Assembly: GCA_014380615.1 (NCBI GenBank)
Contig: JACMJM010000030.1
Location: forward strand, 34,805 to 98,804
DNA: 64,000 bases
Direction: 5' to 3'
Source of the DNA: Sphingobacteriaceae bacterium
GTDB taxonomy: Bacteria; Bacteroidota; Bacteroidia; Sphingobacteriales; Sphingobacteriaceae
Shown one piece after another: positions 60,560 through 64,000 of the stretch (the first letter of the stretch is position 1; each line of letters opens with the position of its first letter). The notes beneath the pieces were generated by a model, which worked only from the letters and a program-made list of their open reading frames with translations, was not told where the DNA came from and did not search any database. The position numbers and the translations under genes were made by a program.

Positions 60560-61741
60560 ATGAAAACATACGCAACCCGTTACGAAAGGCTTATCGCAGA
60601 GGCTGAGACTCATGAGATGATTATAAACATCGGGCCTCAACACCCTTCTACACATGGTGTATTAAGATTAGAGGTAATTACCGATGGTGAGATTGTTAAA
60701 GAGGTAATTCCGCATATGGGATATCTGCATCGCTGTTTTGAAAAGCATGCGGAAAACCTTACCTATCAGCAAACCATCCCTTTCGCCGACCGTATGGATT
60801 ACCTTGCGTCGATGAATAATTCGCATACCTGGGTTATGGGAGTTGAAAAGATGCTGGGCATTGACAAAGATATCCCTAAGCGTATTGAGTACATCCGGGT
60901 ATTAGTTTGTGAGTTGAACCGAATAGGATCGCATTTAATAGCTTTGGGAACCTATGGAATTGACATAGGAGCCTTTACACCGTTTCTTTGGTGCTTTAGA
61001 GACAGAGAACACATTATGAATATGCTTGAATGGGTATCTGGTTCAAGGCTTTTATATAATTATATCTGGGTTGGCGGGTTGTATTATGATTTACCCGTGG
61101 GATTTGAAGAGAGATGTAAAGAGTTTATCGACTACTTCAAACCAAAGATGGCAGAACTAAACACTCTGCTTACTGATAACCAGATCTTTATTTCGAGAAC
61201 AGCCAATGTGGGAATTTTACCCTTAGATGTAGCGATTAGTTACGGATGTTCGGGCCCTATGCTTCGCGGTTCAGGTTTGAAATGGGATTTGCGGCGTGTA
61301 GATGGTTATTCTGTTTACCCCGAGCTGGAGTTTGACATTCCGGTTGGTAAAGGCGAAATGGGAACAACAGGCGATTGTTGGGATAGGTTTAAAGTACGGA
61401 TTGATGAGATTCAACAATCTGTACTGATAGTTGAGCAATGCCTCGAAAGATTGCAAAAAGATTTAAAAAGAACCCCTGATTTTGATCCCCGCGCAAAGCT
61501 TCCGAAAAAAATCATCCCGAAAGCACAAGACTTTTATTTCAGAGCCGAGAGCCCCAGAGGTGAACTGGGCTACTATTTTATAACTGACGGGAAAAGTGAG
61601 ATCCCTAAAAGAGTAAAAGCGAGGGCTCCGAGCTTTAATAACCTGTCGGTAATTTCGGAAATATCAAGAGGAATACTTATCGCGGATTTGATCGCAATTA
61701 TCGGATCGATTGATATTGTTTTGGGAGAGCTGGATAGGTAG
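60560..61741 (+). CDS. nuoD: NADH-quinone oxidoreductase subunit D
   Basis: 393 residues of the 49-kDa subunit. N-terminal [16 protein letters not shown] near 22-37 with the quinone-site histidines, [32 protein letters not shown] with the quinone-site Tyr, [19 protein letters not shown] and C-terminal [17 protein letters not shown]. It forms the quinone-binding site with NuoB. The usual GYLHRG is GYLHRC here. A terminator follows 49 nt later, and nuoA, B and E-N are absent, so the pair is detached from the rest of the complex I genes. Confidence 0.95.
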   Translation: MKTYATRYERLIAEAETHEMIINIGPQHPSTHGVLRLEVITDGEIVKEVIPHMGYLHRCFEKHAENLTYQQTIPFADRMDYLASMNNSHTWVMGVEKMLGIDKDIPKRIEYIRVLVCELNRIGSHLIALGTYGIDIGAFTPFLWCFRDREHIMNMLEWVSGSRLLYNYIWVGGLYYDLPVGFEERCKEFIDYFKPKMAELNTLLTDNQIFISRTANVGILPLDVAISYGCSGPMLRGSGLKWDLRRVDGYSVYPELEFDIPVGKGEMGTTGDCWDRFKVRIDEIQQSVLIVEQCLERLQKDLKRTPDFDPRAKLPKKIIPKAQDFYFRAESPRGELGYYFITDGKSEIPKRVKARAPSFNNLSVISEISRGILIADLIAIIGSIDIVLGELDR

Positions 61742-61790
61742 TCTGGCCTATCTGATTAAAGAAGGAGCCAAATGAAAAATGTCAAACACA

Positions 61791-61826
61791 AAAAAACCTT
61801 CCAGTAGCAAACTGAAAGGTTTTTTT
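61791..61826. terminator. Bidirectional terminator between nuoD and the trypsin-fusion gene
   Basis: AAAAAACCTT-c-CAGT / AGCAA-type loop / ACTG-a-AAGGTTTTTT; serves the nuoCD transcript and the convergent trypsin-fusion transcript. Confidence 0.88.
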
Positions 61827-61839
61827 CGAAAATATTTAA

Positions 61840-62922
61840 TTAATAAACTTTAACCAGGAAAATAAAATCTTCAACCTTTTTAACCTGATCTACCGTACTT
61901 AAACCCGCCAATGAGTTCCTTTTATTAATATTAATCTTTGAGTTCTGAGAACTGCTTTTAAGCGACTCAATAGCTGCTAAAACATATTTAGATTTAACGG
62001 CAAAGCCTGTTCCGTCGGCTAGTGACTGTTTACCTTTCACTACTCCTATAACATTGCCTTTATTATCGAGCAAGGGGCCACCGCTATTTCCGTTATTTAC
62101 AGATATGTCTACCTGATATTCAGTAGTATCTCCATTGAACCCCGTTTTTGAACTTAAATATCCTTTTCCAAATACCGGGTCGTCTTTAGGGAAGCCGACC
62201 GTAAACACATCCTCACTCACATCGGATAATGATTTCTTAAAAGTATAGGGGATATTTCCAAATGAGGTAAAATTTGTATCATTGATCCTTAAAATAGCGA
62301 CATCATACACAGCGTCCTCAAAGACAACATCAACTTTATATGCCTCGCCTTTGTAGTTTTGTATATAAACTGAATCAGCACCCTTAACTACGTGACTATT
62401 AGTTACAACATATCCATCTGAGGTTAATGCGAAACCCGTGCCTCCAAATCTTCCCGGGTTAACCGGAACCCCCTCCATGTTTCGCATTATTTCTTTCTGA
62501 TCTTTCTTAACTTCACCTATTTCGCGCTTCACTTCGCGACGCAAAAGGTTCATATCAGATTTGGTAGCATTATGAGAGAAGTAACCAGTAGAAAAAAGCG
62601 AAGTATAAACAGCGATAATAGCAACCGATGCGGCAATTGCGGCATTCACTTTATATTTATTCCAAAGTATTTTAATCAAAGTTGATGTAGGCATTACATC
62701 AGCTTTAATTGAATGAATATCTAAAGTTTCATGAATAGCATTCATGGCAGAGATTAGCTTCTTCTTTCTTCCGTATCCATCTAAGCTGGCAAGAAAAGCC
62801 TGATGAGCAACAACCTGCTGATCGACTGCGGGATTAGTAGCCCTTAGATTCTCAAAAGCCTGGAATTCTGATTCGGACATCTCCCCATTTAAATAAGCTT
62901 CAATACGTTCTGTCAATTCCAT
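61840..62922 (-). CDS. Anti-sigma-like membrane protein fused to a trypsin-like serine protease
   Basis: 360 residues. The N-terminal about 80 residues (ERIEAYLNGEMSESEFQAFENL) look like the helical, non-zinc anti-sigma-type domain, followed by a single TM span at about 92-114, a charged coiled-coil stretch at about 120-150 (NLLRREVKREIGEVKKDQKE), and an S1C/DegP-like protease domain with the catalytic triad intact: His177 (VVTNSHVVKG), Asp207 (YDVAILRI) and Ser280 (NNGNSGGPL). No PDZ domain follows. The protease would lie in the periplasm. It is encoded 13 nt after the ECF sigma gene on the same strand, so the two are a regulatory pair. Sigma release by proteolysis in response to envelope stress is inferred. 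Confidence 0.82.
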   Translation of the reverse strand: MELTERIEAYLNGEMSESEFQAFENLRATNPAVDQQVVAHQAFLASLDGYGRKKKLISAMNAIHETLDIHSIKADVMPTSTLIKILWNKYKVNAAIAASVAIIAVYTSLFSTGYFSHNATKSDMNLLRREVKREIGEVKKDQKEIMRNMEGVPVNPGRFGGTGFALTSDGYVVTNSHVVKGADSVYIQNYKGEAYKVDVVFEDAVYDVAILRINDTNFTSFGNIPYTFKKSLSDVSEDVFTVGFPKDDPVFGKGYLSSKTGFNGDTTEYQVDISVNNGNSGGPLLDNKGNVIGVVKGKQSLADGTGFAVKSKYVLAAIESLKSSSQNSKININKRNSLAGLSTVDQVKKVEDFIFLVKVY

Positions 62923-62935
62923 TATTTTTTAATAT

Positions 62936-63502
62936 TTAAGCCTGAAAAAAAAGTTTTTTGAGGCGCTGCAGGCATTTATATTTTTGGTTCTTCGCATTAT
63001 CTGCGTTAGTATAACCAAAAATCTCACAAATCTCCTGCATCGATTTGTTATTGATATAAAACTCTTCAATTATAGTGCGGCAAGGTTCTCCCAAATGCGC
63101 CAGTGCTTCGTCCATTTGTTTAAACTGCCGGTCTTTCTCTTCATGATACTCTAAGTCATGCTCTACGGCAAGAACATCTTCAAAATCTGTAATGTTCGCG
63201 GAGCTTCTGCTTTTTACATTTAAACGTTTTAACCACAATCTTCTGCATACCGAATACAGAAAGGTTTTAAGCTTACTGTTCAACTCGAAGTTGCCGCCTT
63301 TTACTTTATCATAAAGAACTATAACGGCTTCCTGAAAAATGTCTTTCGCATCATCATCCGAGCCGCTATTTGTTATCACTAATTGCAACACCATCGGAAA
63401 ATATGATTTATAAATTCCTTCAAGTGTACTTTTTGAGTCATTAAGAATCCCTAATATAACTTCGTTATCTTCTGGCACTGAACTTTTTATCTCTCTGCTC
63501 AC
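62936..63502 (-). CDS. ECF RNA polymerase sigma factor (partner of the trypsin fusion)
   Basis: 188 residues from a GTG (a stop lies two codons upstream). Region 2 near 25-100 (LEGIYKSYFPMVLQLVITNSGSDDDAKDIFQEAVIVLYDKV), region 4 near 125-185 (LGEPCRTIIEEFYINNKSMQEICEIFGYTNADNAKNQKYKCLQRLKKLF). A slightly unusual region 4, with the helix-turn-helix GYTNADNAKNQKYKC. It is of the same general type as the ECF at 23091 but clearly a different factor. It starts the two-gene unit with the protease fusion and is divergent from the small lipoprotein gene at 63646. Confidence 0.9.
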   Translation of the reverse strand: MSREIKSSVPEDNEVILGILNDSKSTLEGIYKSYFPMVLQLVITNSGSDDDAKDIFQEAVIVLYDKVKGGNFELNSKLKTFLYSVCRRLWLKRLNVKSRSSANITDFEDVLAVEHDLEYHEEKDRQFKQMDEALAHLGEPCRTIIEEFYINNKSMQEICEIFGYTNADNAKNQKYKCLQRLKKLFFQA

Positions 63503-63645
63503 TAGTTAATACCCTAATGTTAATTTTGTAACCCAATGATAACTAAAAAAAAAATTAAAAATTTATGAGAATAGCGGGTTACTTTTTCTGGTTAAGTGTA
63601 TTAATGATTGAAATATTTGTTTAATCATAAAACTTAACCCCAAAA

Positions 63646-63840
63646 ATGAAAAATTCATTCAAATTCGGTTTTTTAGCTTTAGCTATCTCTTTATCAGTTG
63701 CTGCTTGTAACTCAAACAAATCAGAAGAAAATGCTGGTGATTCAGCTGCTGCAGATACTGCACTTCTTGATACTGCTGTTACTGTAGATACTTTAGCTAC
63801 TGACACTGCTGCTGCTACTGACAGCGTTGCTGCTCACTAA
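63646..63840 (+). CDS. Small Ala/Asp/Thr-rich lipoprotein (64 aa)
   Basis: 64 residues. Lipoprotein signal MKNSFKFGFLALAISLSVAAC with Cys21, then a repetitive, acidic tail of Asp-Ala-Thr-Ala-Val units (DSAAADTALLDTAVTVDTLATDTAAATDS). It is probably an unstructured tether in the outer-membrane periplasmic leaflet. Such short repeats are common in Bacteroidota and have no known function. It is transcribed divergently from the sigma-protease pair, so it is a possible target of that sigma factor. The IS1182-like element begins 25 nt after it. Confidence 0.75.
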   Translation: MKNSFKFGFLALAISLSVAACNSNKSEENAGDSAAADTALLDTAVTVDTLATDTAAATDSVAAH

Positions 63841-63856
63841 TTTCAGCTTAAAAAAT

Positions 63857-63895
63857 AAAAAAAAGAGGCTGTCTCAAAAGGATAGCCTCTTTTTT
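63857..63895. terminator. Terminator-like hairpin at the IS1182 left end
   Basis: AAAAAAAAGAGGCT / gtctcaaaaggat / AGCCTCTTTTTT; a 10-bp stem followed by T's that overlaps the IS end and closes the lipoprotein gene. Confidence 0.7.
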
Positions 63896-64000
63896 ATTTC
63901 AAGCGGTTTTTGTATTTTAAAGGCATGGGAACCACGCCTGTTTTTAAGCCCTACGATTCCGATCAGTTGCAATTGCTTCCACCCAGCCTGGAAGAACTGG
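63865..64000 (+). mobile_element. Left end of an IS1182-family insertion sequence (continues beyond window)
   Basis: The terminal sequence GAGGCTGTCTCAAAAG at 63865-63880 is an IS1182-type end and is shared with the MITE-like element at 32101. The transposase start follows 60 nt later. The right end is outside the window. Confidence 0.7.
63925..64000 (+). CDS. IS1182-family transposase, N-terminus (3' end outside window)
   Basis: ATG 63925 opens a frame that runs to the window edge: MGTTPVFKPYDSDQLQLLPP followed by SLEEL. The F+PY...Q..LLPPSLEEL pattern is the N-terminal signature of IS1182-family transposases (DUF772, InsH-like domain). Only about 25 residues are visible, so catalytic DDE residues cannot be checked. 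It sits just inside a terminal inverted repeat and a hairpin. Its activity is unknown. Confidence 0.75.
   Translation, partial: MGTTPVFKPYDSDQLQLLPPSLEEL

Noticed and set aside
1..64000. CRISPR arrays, rRNA genes, replication origin, prophage
   Set aside because: No regular spaced repeats, rRNA sequence, DnaA-box cluster, or phage structural genes were seen.

Overview
The window looks like a chromosomal segment of a member of the Bacteroidota, most likely the Sphingobacteriaceae (Pedobacter/Mucilaginibacter-like). The evidence is the coding style (moderate-to-low GC, few Shine-Dalgarno sequences, many TAnnTTTG -7 boxes) and gene families typical of that phylum: the lipoprotein TamL, DUF4294, DUF6588, PorT-type barrels, BshB1 of bacillithiol synthesis, lysine 6-transaminase and the fur-purA neighbourhood. 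No rRNA, CRISPR array or prophage was seen. One tRNA gene (Cys) is present.

Region 1 (1-13,856) is a Wzx/Wzy-type exopolysaccharide or capsule locus. The forward arm encodes a TolC-like outer-membrane protein (5' end outside the window), a Wzc-like co-polymerase with a degenerate kinase domain, a membrane GT2 glycosyltransferase, an unannotated 56-residue membrane peptide, a Wzy/ligase-like polymerase, a hexapeptide acetyltransferase, two GT-B glycosyltransferases, an OafA-like acyltransferase and a further putative transferase. A converging reverse arm encodes a GT11 fucosyltransferase, the Wzx flippase and an uncharacterised protein. Together these would build, decorate, flip, polymerise and export a fucosylated, acylated polysaccharide.

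Region 2 (14,096-35,909) is mixed housekeeping and envelope: zinc peptidase YpfJ, a PorT-type barrel, TamL, a TrmH-type methyltransferase, tRNA-Cys with a 59-residue basic protein, PyrD, MnmD-like, a di-haem cytochrome c, MazG, an ECF sigma factor with an anti-sigma-like/barrel fusion and a lipoprotein, a LolC/E-like permease, NamZ-like muramidase, Fmt, a PabC-like enzyme, RluD, DUF6588, a MITE-like repeat, D-cysteine desulfhydrase/ACC deaminase, lysine 6-transaminase, BshB1 and DUF4294.

Region 3 (36,029-52,424) holds Rel/SpoT, Fur, an AbiE-type toxin-antitoxin pair wedged between fur and purA, PurA, PabB, an M48 peptidase, PlsY, NadC, GpmI, lipoproteins, a TPR protein, Lon behind a sigma-54-like promoter, an LpxR-like lipid A deacylase and ArfB.

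Region 4 (52,573-64,000) holds Cmk, a GT1-type glycosyltransferase, ribosomal protein S1, PyrR-PyrB, YqgE, PdxH, an isolated nuoC-nuoD pair, an ECF sigma factor with an anti-sigma-like/trypsin fusion, a small lipoprotein, and the left end of an IS1182-family element running off the window.

The observations most worth following are the two ECF modules whose partners fuse a short cytoplasmic domain and one membrane span to an effector domain (barrel or trypsin), the coupled 56-residue peptide in the polysaccharide operon, the set of -7 boxes only 4-9 nt from start codons (predicting leaderless mRNAs), the isolated nuoCD pair, the MITE sharing its ends with the IS1182 element, and the sigma-54-like site before lon.
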